From contig PLQW01000277.1 in NCBI GenBank assembly GCA_003160215.1, positions 3,837 through 63,750 on the forward strand: DNA of 59,914 bases, in the 5' to 3' direction. Position 1 is the stretch's first letter. Each line of letters starts with the position of its first letter. The translations under genes and the position numbers were made by a program. The DNA comes from Acidobacteriaceae bacterium (lineage in GTDB: Bacteria; Acidobacteriota; Terriglobia; Terriglobales; Acidobacteriaceae). This document shows, piece after piece, positions 37,417-47,641 of the stretch. The notes below the pieces were generated by a model. That model was not told where the DNA came from. It was given only the letters and a program-made list of their open reading frames with translations, and ran no database searches.

Positions 37417-38229
37417 TTGCGAACTCCTTCGTCCACAACCGACAGCCTCTCCAGGCAGGAAGAGAGCCGGACGCAGTGGGTGGGCGCCGATTCCATTCTC
37501 TTTGCCACCGCGCATCGCCCCTGGCCCGCACCCATGGCGCCGTGGATCATGACGCAGCGCTGGAATGACTTGCTCTTTCTGCATTATGCAGTGGCGCCGG
37601 AAGCGATCCGCCCGCTGGTGCCGGACGTGCTAACCCTCGACACCTACAAGCAACGCGCGTGGGTCACGGTCACGCCCTTCTGGATCAATCATCTGCGCCC
37701 GCCGGGAGTCCCATCGCTGCCGTGGCTCTCGCATTTTTCCGAGATCAACGTGCGGACCTACGTCACCTACGACGGCAAGCCGGGCGTGTATTTCTTCAGC
37801 CTCGATGCCAGCAATTTGTCTGCGGTCTGGGGTGCACGCGTCTTCTACCGTCTGCCTTATTGGCAAGCGTCCATGAAGGTGAAAGGGCAAGGCGGCCCGA
37901 AGCTCGAATACGTTTCGAAGCGGCAGCACGGACCCAAGCCCGCCGAACTTCGCTGCTCCTACGGCCCCGCGTCAGGCAGATTTCACGCGCGGCCAGGCTC
38001 GATTGAGCACTTCCTCACCGAGCGTTATTGCCTTTATGCCTTCAGTCGCAAAAGGCTCTACCGGGGTGAAATTCACCATCTGCCGTGGGACTTGCAGCAA
38101 GCTACATTCGAAGTGGAGCTGAACACCATGGCCCAGCCGGCGGGCGTCCAGCTTCCCCCGCAGCCGGAGCTGGTTTGTTTCGCACGTGAGCTGAAGGTCC
38201 TGTTCTGGGCGCCCGAGCGGCTGCGGTAA
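37417..38229 (+). CDS. YqjF-like DUF2071 protein
   Basis: About 270 residues. The DUF2071 pattern is clear: WPAPMAPWIMTQRWNDLLFLHY, VTPFWINHLRPPG, NVRTYVTYDGKPGVYFFSLD and VFYRLPYW. The role of the family is not established. The start is uncertain: TTG at 37417 and ATG at 37534 are both possible, but conserved residues begin before 37534. Confidence 0.8.
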   Translation: MRTPSSTTDSLSRQEESRTQWVGADSILFATAHRPWPAPMAPWIMTQRWNDLLFLHYAVAPEAIRPLVPDVLTLDTYKQRAWVTVTPFWINHLRPPGVPSLPWLSHFSEINVRTYVTYDGKPGVYFFSLDASNLSAVWGARVFYRLPYWQASMKVKGQGGPKLEYVSKRQHGPKPAELRCSYGPASGRFHARPGSIEHFLTERYCLYAFSRKRLYRGEIHHLPWDLQQATFEVELNTMAQPAGVQLPPQPELVCFARELKVLFWAPERLR

Positions 38230-38254
38230 TGGAATTCGTTTCATTTGTCGAATT

Positions 38255-38355
38255 GTCATTACGAGCGAAGCGAGGAATCTGCTGTTGTTTGCGGATTGAA
38301 CGACGGCTGGGGAAAACAGCAGATCCCTCACGGCCTAAAGGCCGTTCGTGATGAC
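38255..38355. repeat. Dispersed ~100-bp palindromic repeat, copy 2
   Basis: This is the reverse complement of copy 1 at 18337-18435, with matching ends (GTCATTACGAGCGAAGCGAG, and GTCATCACGAACGGCC read from the other side). The centre differs. It lies between the DUF2071 gene and fabG. Confidence 0.75.
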
Positions 38356-38468
38356 AACTCTAAACATGCGGGTGTCCCTTATCTATTCCACGACATTCCG
38401 CGAAGAAACTCCTCCCCAACTTTCTGCGGACGGAAGGGCGAATTCCTCTGGCGTTCGGCCGTGCTGGT

Positions 38469-38474
38469 TATAAT
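38469..38474 (+). promoter_or_regulatory. Putative fabG -10 element
   Basis: A perfect TATAAT 28 bases before the fabG start; no clear -35 partner. Confidence 0.35.
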
Positions 38475-38501
38475 CCTGCTTTGCCTTAACAGGGAGGCTT
38501 C

Positions 38502-39248
38502 ATGGCAGGAGTGGAAGGCCGGGTCGCGCTCGTCACCGGAGCATCGCAGGGAATCGGACGCGCCTGCGCGCTGGTTCTTGCGGAGGCGGGCGCCAAGGTC
38601 GCGCTGTGTGCGCGCAATCAGGAAAAGCTGGAGCAACTGGCCCAGGAGATCGGTGGCAAAGGCGGCGAGGCTGCGGTCTTCAAGATGGATGTCGTCAAGG
38701 AAGAGGAGATCAAGGCTGGAGTGAAGGCCGCTATTGCGCGCTTCGGCAAGATCGACATTCTGGTGAACAACGCCGGGGTCACGCGCGATCAGTTGATCAT
38801 GCGCATGAAGCGCGCCGACTGGGACGACGTCATCAACACCAACCTCACCGCACCGTTTCTGCTGATCCAGGCGGTGATCGGCTCCATGCTGAAGCAGCGC
38901 TGGGGGCGAATCATCAACATCACCAGCATCTTCGGCCAAATTGGCCAGGTGGGGCAGGCCAACTACTCCTCCTCGAAGGCGGGATTGATTGGCTTGACGA
39001 TGGCGGCAGCGCGCGAGGTGGGTTCGCGCAACATCACCGTCAATGCCGTTGCGCCGGGATTCATCGAGACGGCCATGACCACCTCACTTTCCCCCGAACT
39101 GAAAGAGAACATCCTGAAGAACATTCCGCTGGGCCATGGTGGAACCGATCTCGATGTAGCCCACGCGGTGAAATTCCTGGCGTCGGAAGAAGCCGGCTAC
39201 ATTACCGGCGAGGTGCTGAAAGTCAACGGCGGCATTCTGATGGGGTGA
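38502..39248 (+). CDS. fabG: 3-oxoacyl-[acyl-carrier-protein] reductase
   Basis: 248 residues, SDR fold. It reduces 3-oxoacyl-ACP with NADPH in fatty-acid elongation. The Rossmann motif GASQGIG is at 14-20, NNAG at 89-92, and the catalytic Ser142-Tyr155-Lys159 triad (NITS, YSSSK) is intact. AGGGAGG lies just before the ATG. Many SDRs of this type exist, so the exact substrate is not proved by sequence. Confidence 0.85.
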   Translation: MAGVEGRVALVTGASQGIGRACALVLAEAGAKVALCARNQEKLEQLAQEIGGKGGEAAVFKMDVVKEEEIKAGVKAAIARFGKIDILVNNAGVTRDQLIMRMKRADWDDVINTNLTAPFLLIQAVIGSMLKQRWGRIINITSIFGQIGQVGQANYSSSKAGLIGLTMAAAREVGSRNITVNAVAPGFIETAMTTSLSPELKENILKNIPLGHGGTDLDVAHAVKFLASEEAGYITGEVLKVNGGILMG

Positions 39249-39424
39249 ACCGTAGCTACAATAATTTCTCCGGGTGTGCGGTGAGCGAGATTGTTAAAGC
39301 GATCGCTGCGGGGAAAATCGAGCATAATCGTGCCCGTACGCAATATTTCACTTGCCAGCCCACTGTCATGTGGTTACCATGCAGTTAATACCATGGCCGC
39401 TTCCTTCCAGGACACGAATCCCTC

Positions 39425-39775
39425 ATGAACATCGGCGAAACAATCCGCAATTTCCGGCTGCAGAAGAGCATGTCTCAGGGCGACATCGAAAAGCGTACCG
39501 GCTTGTTGCGCTGCTATCTGTCACGGGTCGAGAACGGACACACCATTCCCTCGCTGGATACGCTGGCTAAAATTGCGACGGCGATGGAAATCCCGCTGGC
39601 GCAGTTCTTCAGCGGAGGGACCAGTGACAACGGCAACAAGAACGTACCCAAATTGGCGGAGGACGAAGTGCGTTTCCTGACGCAGATTCGCCGCTACTCG
39701 CCCAACTTGAACGACAGCGATCGCAAGCTGGTAATCGCCATGGTCAAGAAGATGGCGGCCAGCACCGGCAAGTAG
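39425..39775 (+). CDS. XRE-family helix-turn-helix regulator
   Basis: 116 residues. The N-terminal HTH domain is GETIRNFRLQKSMSQGDIEK and TGLLRCYLSRVENGHTIPS, with a helical C-terminal part. No target can be named. It stands alone between fabG and purH. Confidence 0.85.
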   Translation: MNIGETIRNFRLQKSMSQGDIEKRTGLLRCYLSRVENGHTIPSLDTLAKIATAMEIPLAQFFSGGTSDNGNKNVPKLAEDEVRFLTQIRRYSPNLNDSDRKLVIAMVKKMAASTGK

Positions 39776-40035
39776 CACTTCCGCCCCCTACAGCGGCATT
39801 TTTCTGTCCTTGACGTAATCGCGATTAGCTTGGGGTTGCGCTACTCTGGAAGATGCAATGTCCCGCCACGAGAATCGGAAAAGTAGTGTGCGGAATATTC
39901 CGCTTTCCGCGTGAGCCGGGAAACTACGCTTCGTCCCGGCGGCGAGTAGAACCGCCGCGCAGTAAAGCACCAATTCATATTCTTTAACGGGGTTCCGCAC
40001 TGGCTGTTTTGGCGGACCGCCCCCGAGAGGCATTC

Positions 40036-41604
40036 ATGGCGAGAATTCAGCGAGCAATTCTGAGCGTGACTGACAAGACAGGACTGGTCGAGTTTGCGCG
40101 CAAACTCTCAGCGATGCGCGTCGAACTGATTTCAACCGGAGGTACGGCCAAGCTGCTGCGAGATTCCGGTATCGCAGTGAAGGACATTTCGGAGCTTACC
40201 GGCTTCCCGGAAATGCTCGATGGCCGCGTCAAGACGCTTCATCCCAAGGTGCACGGCGGCATTCTCCACGTCCGCAAGAATGAAAAGCACGTCGCGGCAG
40301 TGAACCAGCACGGCATTCAACCCATCGACATGGTGGTGGTGAATCTCTACGCGTTCGAGAAGACTGCCGCGAAACCGGGGGTCGAGTTCGAGGACGTTAT
40401 CGAAAACATCGACATCGGGGGCCCGTCGATGGTGCGGTCGGCAGCCAAGAATTTCCAGGACGTCGCCATCGTCACCTCGCCGGTTGACTACGAAGCGATT
40501 GCGCAAGAAATGGAGAGCAGTGAGGGATCGCTCTCGCTGAAAACGAAGTGGCGCCTGGCCCAAAAAGCATTTGCCACGACTGCGGCCTACGACTCCGCGA
40601 TCGCGTCAACCCTCGAGCGCATTGGCGCTCCCGAGACCGATGGCGAAAAGTTTGAACTCGGTAAGGACGGCGGCTTTCCCGAAACTCTGCGACTCAGCCT
40701 CCACAAAGCCTTCGATCTGCGCTACGGCGAAAACCCGCATCAGAAGGCAGCGCTGTACTCCGACGGCTCGGGCAAGGGCATTGCCAATGGCAAGCCGTTG
40801 CAGGGCAAGGAACTCAGCTACAACAACATTGTTGACTTGCAGGCAGCGTGGGACCTGGCGCAGGAATTCGATGGGCCGGTATGCGCCATCATTAAGCACA
40901 CCAATCCCTGCGGGACCGCGGTGGGCGCCACGCTGGCGGAGGCTTACAAGCGCGCGTTGGAGTGCGACCCGATATCCGCTTTTGGCGGGGTGATTGGCGT
41001 GAACCGACCGGTCGATCGCGAGACGGCAAGTGAGATGGCGAAGCTATTTGTGGAGGCGATTGCGGCTGAACGGTTCGATCCTGGCGCGCGCGAGATCTTC
41101 GCCGCGAAGAAGAATCTGCGCCTGGTCGAGGTGGTTCCCATGGAGCAGAAGTGGGTGCTCAAGAACGTTTCTGGCGGCGTCCTGCTACAAGACAACGACG
41201 TGCGCCCGTTGACCGAAGCGGACCTCAAAGTGGTGAGCGAACGCAAACCCACGGAACCGGAGATGCGCGACCTGCTATTTGCGTGGAAGGTCTGCAAGCA
41301 CGTGAAGTCCAACGCGATCCTCTATGCGCGCAACGGCCAGACCACCGGCGTCGGCGCGGGCCAGATGAGCCGCGTGGACTCGGCAAAGATCGGCGCCATG
41401 AAGTCGGTACTCGGCATCAAGGGATCGGTTGCCGCATCGGACGCGTTCTTCCCGTTCCCCGATGGCGTCGAGGAGATTGCCAAGGCGGGCGCGACGGCCA
41501 TCATTCAGCCCGGTGGCTCAGTGCGGGATAAGGAAGTAATTGATGCGGCGAACAGGTTGGGCCTGGCGATGGTGCTCACCGGAATAAGACACTTCCGGCA
41601 TTGA
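40036..41604 (+). CDS. purH: Bifunctional AICAR transformylase / IMP cyclohydrolase
   Basis: 522 residues. Catalyses the last two steps of IMP synthesis. The N-terminal MGS-like cyclohydrolase domain holds STGGTAKLL and DGRVKTLHPK; the transformylase domain has RYGENPHQ, IKHTNPCGTA and SDAFFPFPDG. The ATG at 40036 follows GAGAGG at five bases. The 260 bases before it hold no feature I could define. Confidence 0.97.
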   Translation: MARIQRAILSVTDKTGLVEFARKLSAMRVELISTGGTAKLLRDSGIAVKDISELTGFPEMLDGRVKTLHPKVHGGILHVRKNEKHVAAVNQHGIQPIDMVVVNLYAFEKTAAKPGVEFEDVIENIDIGGPSMVRSAAKNFQDVAIVTSPVDYEAIAQEMESSEGSLSLKTKWRLAQKAFATTAAYDSAIASTLERIGAPETDGEKFELGKDGGFPETLRLSLHKAFDLRYGENPHQKAALYSDGSGKGIANGKPLQGKELSYNNIVDLQAAWDLAQEFDGPVCAIIKHTNPCGTAVGATLAEAYKRALECDPISAFGGVIGVNRPVDRETASEMAKLFVEAIAAERFDPGAREIFAAKKNLRLVEVVPMEQKWVLKNVSGGVLLQDNDVRPLTEADLKVVSERKPTEPEMRDLLFAWKVCKHVKSNAILYARNGQTTGVGAGQMSRVDSAKIGAMKSVLGIKGSVAASDAFFPFPDGVEEIAKAGATAIIQPGGSVRDKEVIDAANRLGLAMVLTGIRHFRH

Positions 41605-41645
41605 AGGCTTCGCTCGCCGACTGGATATAGGGTTGGAACCCTTGG

Positions 41646-41674
41646 CGTAGTATAGACTGATAATATATACTGCG
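41646..41674. promoter_or_regulatory. Inverted repeat upstream of second VapBC pair
   Basis: CGTAGTATA and TATACTGCG (41646-41654, 41666-41674) pair with one mismatch across an 11-base spacer, ending 16 bases before the antitoxin ATG. The position suggests an autoregulatory operator. Confidence 0.5.
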
Positions 41675-41690
41675 ATTGGAGAACAGGTCC

Positions 41691-41933
41691 ATGACCAAAA
41701 TCGCTAAGCTGTTTCGTAACGGAAACAGCCAGGCCGTACGTCTGCCCAAGGAGATGCGGTTCAAAGGCGATCGTGTGCGGATTCGGAAGGTGGGAGAGAC
41801 GGTAGTTTTGGAGCCAGTCATCACCAACGTTGAGGAATGGTTTGCGGAAATGGACCGGCATCCTCTGTCCGAGGACTTCATGGCGGGCGGTCGTAAACAG
41901 CCTAAGGCACCGAAACGGAAGTTGTTTGAATGA
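41691..41933 (+). CDS. VapB antitoxin
   Basis: 80 residues. The AbrB-like N-terminal domain is TKIAKLFRNGNSQAVRLPKE, a typical VapB pattern, and the C-terminal tail FEVE-like region is replaced by a basic KAPKRKLFE. The ATG at 41691 is chosen; the in-frame TTG at 41676 is less likely. The stop overlaps the vapC start by four bases. Confidence 0.88.
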   Translation: MTKIAKLFRNGNSQAVRLPKEMRFKGDRVRIRKVGETVVLEPVITNVEEWFAEMDRHPLSEDFMAGGRKQPKAPKRKLFE

Positions 41934-42340
41934 ACTATCTGCTCGATAGCAGCATTTGCATCGCGCTGCTGCGTGACAGATCAATTCCGGTCAAGCAGCG
42001 TTTTCGAGAGGCCATCACTGGCCGCGCTATGATTTGGATTTCGTCAGTGGTCCTTCACGAACTATGGTACGGAGTACACAAGAGCTCGCGCCCGGTTGAA
42101 AATGCTGAGGCCTTGCGGAGATTTCTGCATGGTCCGGTGAGCGTCTTGCGATTTGATGGAGAAGATGCGCAAGTGGCCGGCGAGATTCGGGCAGAACTGG
42201 AGCGAACTGGCAAAACGATTGGCTCGTACGATACTCTGATCGCAGCCCAGTGCTTGCGCAACGATTTGATTGTCGTGACATCGAACCTCTCTAAATTTCG
42301 CCGAGTCAGAGGACTGCGCTGCCATGACTGGGCGAGATAG
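41930..42340 (+). CDS. VapC toxin, PIN-domain ribonuclease
   Basis: 136 residues similar to enterobacterial VapC, which cleaves initiator tRNA. The metal-binding acids are in NYLLDSSICIALL, VVLHELWYGVHKS, TIGSYDTLIAAQ and VVTSN. The start overlaps the antitoxin stop (ATGA). It is convergent with prmC and their 3' ends overlap by about 35 bases. Confidence 0.9.
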   Translation: MNYLLDSSICIALLRDRSIPVKQRFREAITGRAMIWISSVVLHELWYGVHKSSRPVENAEALRRFLHGPVSVLRFDGEDAQVAGEIRAELERTGKTIGSYDTLIAAQCLRNDLIVVTSNLSKFRRVRGLRCHDWAR

Positions 42341-43250
42341 CCTTCTTCTTCGCCGCCACCACCCGCGGAATCCCTTGCAGGTCAGGCATGACACGGACGT
42401 CATCCCACATTGTGGGACTCAGCAGGTTGACGACGTCGTCTCGCATTGAGTAGCCGATCTCCAGCGCTAACCAGCCGCCAGGTTTCAGCGCGCGGTGCGC
42501 CTGCTCAGTCAGCGGGCCAATCACATCGGTGCCATGCAAGCCGGCGAAGACAGCCATCGTCGGCTCGAACTCCTGCACCGACTTCTGCACCTTGTCGGCT
42601 TCGCTTAAAGCGACGTACGGCGGATTGCTGACGACGAAATCAAAATCGCGAAATTTGGCAAAGTAGATCCCTCGGCTCGGACTGAAGTCCTCGCTCGGGA
42701 TGACAGAAACGCTTTTGTCGAACACCGGATCGAGGACATTGCATTGCAGGAACCGCACCCGCTTCTCAAGTTGCAGCCGGACGGCATTGGCGCGCGCTAT
42801 TTCCAGAGCTTCGGCCGAGAGATCGACGGCATGGACTTCGGCGTCCGGCAACTCGTGCGCGAGTGCCAGCGCGACGCATCCTGAACCTGTGCCCACATCC
42901 ACCAGCTTCGGACGTTCGATTCCGCGCGCCAGCTCCAGCACAGCCTCAACCAGATGCTCGGTCTCGGGCCGCGGAATCAGCACCGCCCGCGAGACCACGA
43001 AATCCAAGCCCCAGAATTCCTGGTGCCCGGTGATGTACTGCGATGGCATGCCGGTCGCGCGCTGGGCCAGCACTTCTTCGTATCGCGCCGCTTCTTCCGC
43101 AGTGAGTTCGCGCTCGGGGTGCGCGTACAGGTAGGCACGATCGGCGCCGAGTACGAACATGAGCAGCATCTCGGCATTCATGCGGGGGGAGCCCACGTCG
43201 GCAGCGTCGAGACGTTCCACCGCGGACGCGAGCATTTGCTTTAATTGCAC
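42306..43250 (-). CDS. prmC: Peptide chain release factor N5-glutamine methyltransferase
   Basis: 314 residues. Methylates the Gln of the GGQ motif of release factors. SAM motifs are DVGTGSGCVALALAHELP and the active NPPY motif (FVVSNPPYVALSE). An in-frame insert of about 14 residues (VIPSEDFSPSRGIY, near residue 183) comes from a dispersed DNA repeat (see findings). The start lies 4 bases after the prfA stop, so the enzyme is made together with its substrate. Confidence 0.95.
   Translation of the reverse strand: MQLKQMLASAVERLDAADVGSPRMNAEMLLMFVLGADRAYLYAHPERELTAEEAARYEEVLAQRATGMPSQYITGHQEFWGLDFVVSRAVLIPRPETEHLVEAVLELARGIERPKLVDVGTGSGCVALALAHELPDAEVHAVDLSAEALEIARANAVRLQLEKRVRFLQCNVLDPVFDKSVSVIPSEDFSPSRGIYFAKFRDFDFVVSNPPYVALSEADKVQKSVQEFEPTMAVFAGLHGTDVIGPLTEQAHRALKPGGWLALEIGYSMRDDVVNLLSPTMWDDVRVMPDLQGIPRVVAAKKKAISPSHGSAVL
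42666..42704. repeat. Dispersed repeat inserted in frame in prmC
   Basis: On the minus strand it reads GTCATCCCGAGCGAGGACTT, then CAGTCCGAGCCGAGGGATC. It shares the GTCATnnCGAGCGA...CGAGGnATC frame with the repeats at 18337 and 38255. It is 39 bases and contains a GGACT/AGTCC hairpin. Confidence 0.6.
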
Positions 43251-43254
43251 GGGA

Positions 43255-44334
<1,080 letters not shown>

Positions 44335-44454
44335 GGGATCTCTACCATTGTACGGAAACCCGGCATTTGAATGTGAGACAACACCTGCCGGATCGCGAAC
44401 CCGAGTTTCCATGGCCAAGGAGGTTGATGAAAAATTCCGAGAGGCGAGCCTGTC

Positions 44455-44525
44455 GTCGGCTGAAGCCGACTTAAGCCATAAAACAGGCGCTTGGACGCGG
44501 ACCTAAAGGTCCGCACTACCCGAAC
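44455..44525. repeat. Intergenic double-hairpin repeat
   Basis: Two hairpins, GTCGGC-tgaa-GCCGAC (44455-44470) and GCGGACCT-aa-AGGTCCGC (44497-44514). The 17-mer GTCCGCACTACCCGAAC at 44509 recurs at 56059-56075, and related wording occurs near 20770-20800. The element lies in the prfA to ETF-QO gap. Confidence 0.6.
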
Positions 44526-44598
44526 GTCGCTTTTGTCAGCGGCCTGCTATGCCGTGCGCTTTCAGAAACCACCAGCGAAAAGCGAACAGCGGCCTTGG

Positions 44599-46314
44599 TT
44601 ACATACCTTCGTAGTTCGGCCCACCGCCGCCTTCCGGCGGCACCCAGGTGATGATCTCGTACGGGTCCATGATGTCGCAGGTCTTGCAGTGCACGCAGTT
44701 CGAAGCGTTCAGATGGATTTGCAATCCGCTGGGCGTGTCCGTGGCTTCGACCATCTCGTAAACGTTGGCCGGGCAAAAGTTCTTGCAGGGGTTGCCGTAC
44801 TCTTTCACGCAGCGCTCGTTGCAGATGTTGGTGTCGTGGATCACAAGGTGCGCCGGCTGGTCTTCTTCATGCTTCGTGCCGGAGTAATACACGTCGGTCA
44901 GCTTGTCGAAGGTAAGCTTGCCGTCACCCTTGGCAGGGCCGATGATACCCGCCTCTGGGCCGCCGTCCACTGGAAGGCGCTTCAACTGTTCCATGCGGCG
45001 ATGTCCCGCCTCGTTGGGATAGTGCGCGTGCAAGCCACGGCCACCCGTGACCTGCTGAATGCCCGCGTGGAACACGCCCGAGACGAACCCGCTCTCGAAA
45101 CCCTGGTGGAAGTTGCGCACCGGCCAAAGTTCGGTCTTAATCCAGCTTTTCTCCACGCGATCCTGGAAGGTTTCCAACATCTCGAGCGAGAAATCGTTCT
45201 TGACCATGGCGTCGAAGGCAGTCTCGGCAGCCAGCATCCCGCTCTTAATGGCGAGATGAATTCCTTTCAGCCGCTGTGAATTCAAGAAGCCGGCAGAGTC
45301 GCCCAGGACCATCCAACCATCGCCGGCCAGCGGCGGAATGCACCACCAGCCGCCATAGGGCAGCGACTTGGCGCCGTAGCGCACCATCTTGCCGCCTTCC
45401 AGAAGTTTGGCGATGAACGGATGCTTCTTGAACTCCTGAAGGACGCGATGAGGATCAAGCCGCGGATCGCTATAGTCGAGTCCGGTGACGAAACCGAGGG
45501 AGACGAGATTGTCTTTGGCGCCATAAATCCATGCGCCTCCGTACTCGTGGAAGGTAAGCGGGTAGCCCATGGTGTAGATAACTTCACCCGGCGCGACGCG
45601 CCCGGCGGGCAGTTCCCAGAGTTCCTTGACGCCGACCCCGTAGGTTTGTGGATTGCGCTCCCGATCGAGCTGGAAGCGTCCGATGAGTTGCTTGGTCAGC
45701 GAGCCGCGCGTGCCTTCGGCGAGAATCACAAGCTTGGCTTTCAAGTCGTAGCCAGGCTCGAAGTTGGACTTCCGCTCGCCGTTTTTGTCCACGCCTTTGT
45801 CGTCGGTGCGCACTCCGACTACGCGCCCGCTTTCGAAAAGTAGCTCGGAACCGGCAAAACCGGTGAAGACCGTGATCCCCGCCTCTTCCACTTTGCCGCC
45901 CAGCCACTTAACGAATTTGTTGATGGAAATAACGTAGTTTCCATGATCGCGCATCGGTGGAGGCGTGACGGGGAACTTGAACTTGCCCGTCCGGCTCAGG
46001 AAGTAGACCGCCTCTTTCACTACGGCGGCATCAAGTGGCGCTTCCCTTTCGAAGCCGGGCAGCAGCTCGCGCATGGAACGCGGATCGAGCAGCGCGCCCG
46101 ACAGACAGTGGGCTCCAACCTCCCTCGCTTTCTCCAGGACGTAAATATTCTCCTTGGTAAGCTGCGCGTCGGGGTGCTTGGCATTGTGGTCGTCTACGAG
46201 CTGCGAGAGGCGCAGAGCGCAGGCCATACCGGCGGGGCCTCCCCCTACGATGACGACATCGGCTTCCATTGCCGGGCGTTCGACACCCGCAAGCGGTTTA
46301 CGAAAAACGATCAT
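44599..46314 (-). CDS. Electron transfer flavoprotein-ubiquinone oxidoreductase
   Basis: 571 residues. Passes electrons from ETF to the quinone pool. The FAD motif is VVIVGGGPAGMACALRL at the N-terminus. The 4Fe-4S cysteines lie near the C-terminus (FCPANVYEM, CVHCKTCDIMDP), and the ubiquinone-binding GDSAGFLNSQRLKGIH region is present. It sits downstream of the etfA and etfB genes on the same strand. Confidence 0.96.
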   Translation of the reverse strand: MIVFRKPLAGVERPAMEADVVIVGGGPAGMACALRLSQLVDDHNAKHPDAQLTKENIYVLEKAREVGAHCLSGALLDPRSMRELLPGFEREAPLDAAVVKEAVYFLSRTGKFKFPVTPPPMRDHGNYVISINKFVKWLGGKVEEAGITVFTGFAGSELLFESGRVVGVRTDDKGVDKNGERKSNFEPGYDLKAKLVILAEGTRGSLTKQLIGRFQLDRERNPQTYGVGVKELWELPAGRVAPGEVIYTMGYPLTFHEYGGAWIYGAKDNLVSLGFVTGLDYSDPRLDPHRVLQEFKKHPFIAKLLEGGKMVRYGAKSLPYGGWWCIPPLAGDGWMVLGDSAGFLNSQRLKGIHLAIKSGMLAAETAFDAMVKNDFSLEMLETFQDRVEKSWIKTELWPVRNFHQGFESGFVSGVFHAGIQQVTGGRGLHAHYPNEAGHRRMEQLKRLPVDGGPEAGIIGPAKGDGKLTFDKLTDVYYSGTKHEEDQPAHLVIHDTNICNERCVKEYGNPCKNFCPANVYEMVEATDTPSGLQIHLNASNCVHCKTCDIMDPYEIITWVPPEGGGGPNYEGM

Positions 46315-46433
46315 TAGGCCTTCCCGGAAAAGGGACTTAGCATTCTATCGTCACCCTCGGTGACACAACTGTGACATTGTTACAGCCTCGCATGGCAGGT
46401 CTCAGGAGGCGATAACAGCAACTTAAGATACGC

Positions 46434-46460
46434 AAAAAGAAAGGCGCAAGTTCCTGCGCC
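46434..46460 (-). terminator. Intrinsic terminator of etfA
   Basis: On the minus strand GGCGCA and TGCGCC flank a 6-base loop, followed by TTTCTTTTT. It starts about 31 bases past the etfA stop. Confidence 0.7.
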
Positions 46461-46490
46461 GCTCTCTGACTGTCAAGAATCTGCCGCGTG

Positions 46491-47483
46491 TTAGGCGCCT
46501 TTGGCTTTTTTTACTTCTTCAATCAGCGGCGGAACTATATCGAACAGATTGCCGACCACGGCGACATCCGCAATTTCAAAGATCGGCGCTTCCGCGTCTT
46601 TGTTGATCGCGATGATGGTGCGCGCGCCTTTCATCCCCACTACGTGCTGAATCGCCCCGCTGATTCCCAGCGCGAGATACAGCTTGGGGGCGACCGTCTG
46701 TCCCGAAGATCCGACCTGACGGTCCATGGGCAGCCAGCCGGCATCGCAAATGGGACGCGACGCCGCGATCTCGCCACCCAAGGCCTCGGCCAACTGCTTC
46801 GCGATTTCGATGTTTTTCTGCTCCTTGATACCACGGCCGACCGCGACAATGATCTCCGCCTGGGTAAGGTCTACTGCCTGCTTGGCCTCGACAAAAGGAG
46901 CCTCGGGCCGGTTACGAACGAGACCCTCGGCCACGTCGACATTGACTGTTTCGACTGGCGCCGCAGCGTCGCCTTGTACGACCTGATCGCCACGGAACGC
47001 GCCGTTCTGGAAGGTCGCAAAATACGGCGGCCCTCCGACGAAGGAGACGTCAGCGGCGAACTTGCCCTGGAACATCTGGCGAGTGAACCGCAGGTTGCCG
47101 CCCTCGTACTTGTAGCCGACGGCATCGCTGATGAGCGCACGGTCCAACCCAGCGGCCAGCTTGGGAGCGAAGTCGCGCACCTGGTAGGTGTGGGGCATCA
47201 GCACCAGCTTGGGCTGCTTCTGCTCGATGAACGGTTTCAGCGCGGCCATGAAGCCATCGGGGGTGTAAGGCTCCAGCTTGGCCGACTCGAGGGCGTACAC
47301 CTTCGACACTTTTTTCCCGGCGACTTCTTTGGCGATGTCGCCCACGCCGCTGCCAACCACGGCCGCTTCCAGAGTCCAACCAGTTTCAGCGGCGATCGCC
47401 TGCGCCCCGGTGATGGTCTCCCAGGAAACACGGTTCAGCTTGCCTTCGCGTTGCTCCACTACGACCAGGATGATATCTGCCAT
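46491..47483 (-). CDS. etfA: Electron transfer flavoprotein alpha subunit
   Basis: 330 residues. Carries the FAD-binding C-terminal domain: GRQ..SGQT motif VGSSGQTVAPKLYLALGISGAIQH. The N-terminal half provides the beta-subunit interface. Together with EtfB it accepts electrons from acyl-CoA dehydrogenases. The ATG at 47483 gives the family start (MADIILVVVE). Confidence 0.95.
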   Translation of the reverse strand: MADIILVVVEQREGKLNRVSWETITGAQAIAAETGWTLEAAVVGSGVGDIAKEVAGKKVSKVYALESAKLEPYTPDGFMAALKPFIEQKQPKLVLMPHTYQVRDFAPKLAAGLDRALISDAVGYKYEGGNLRFTRQMFQGKFAADVSFVGGPPYFATFQNGAFRGDQVVQGDAAAPVETVNVDVAEGLVRNRPEAPFVEAKQAVDLTQAEIIVAVGRGIKEQKNIEIAKQLAEALGGEIAASRPICDAGWLPMDRQVGSSGQTVAPKLYLALGISGAIQHVVGMKGARTIIAINKDAEAPIFEIADVAVVGNLFDIVPPLIEEVKKAKGA

Positions 47484-47641
47484 TTCGATCCGATCTTCTC
47501 TGCCTTCCAGAGCATACCCGCACGTCCGGCGCGTAGCCCTGATAAGACTGTAAATACTGAGTAAAATTTCTCCAGCGCGCGAGCACAGGGCCGTTCCCAT
47601 GCACGAAACGATCCCCGCAATGCGCCTTACTGGGCGCCCCT

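Noticed and set aside
46488-47564. 358-residue plus-strand frame
   Set aside because: Antisense to etfA.
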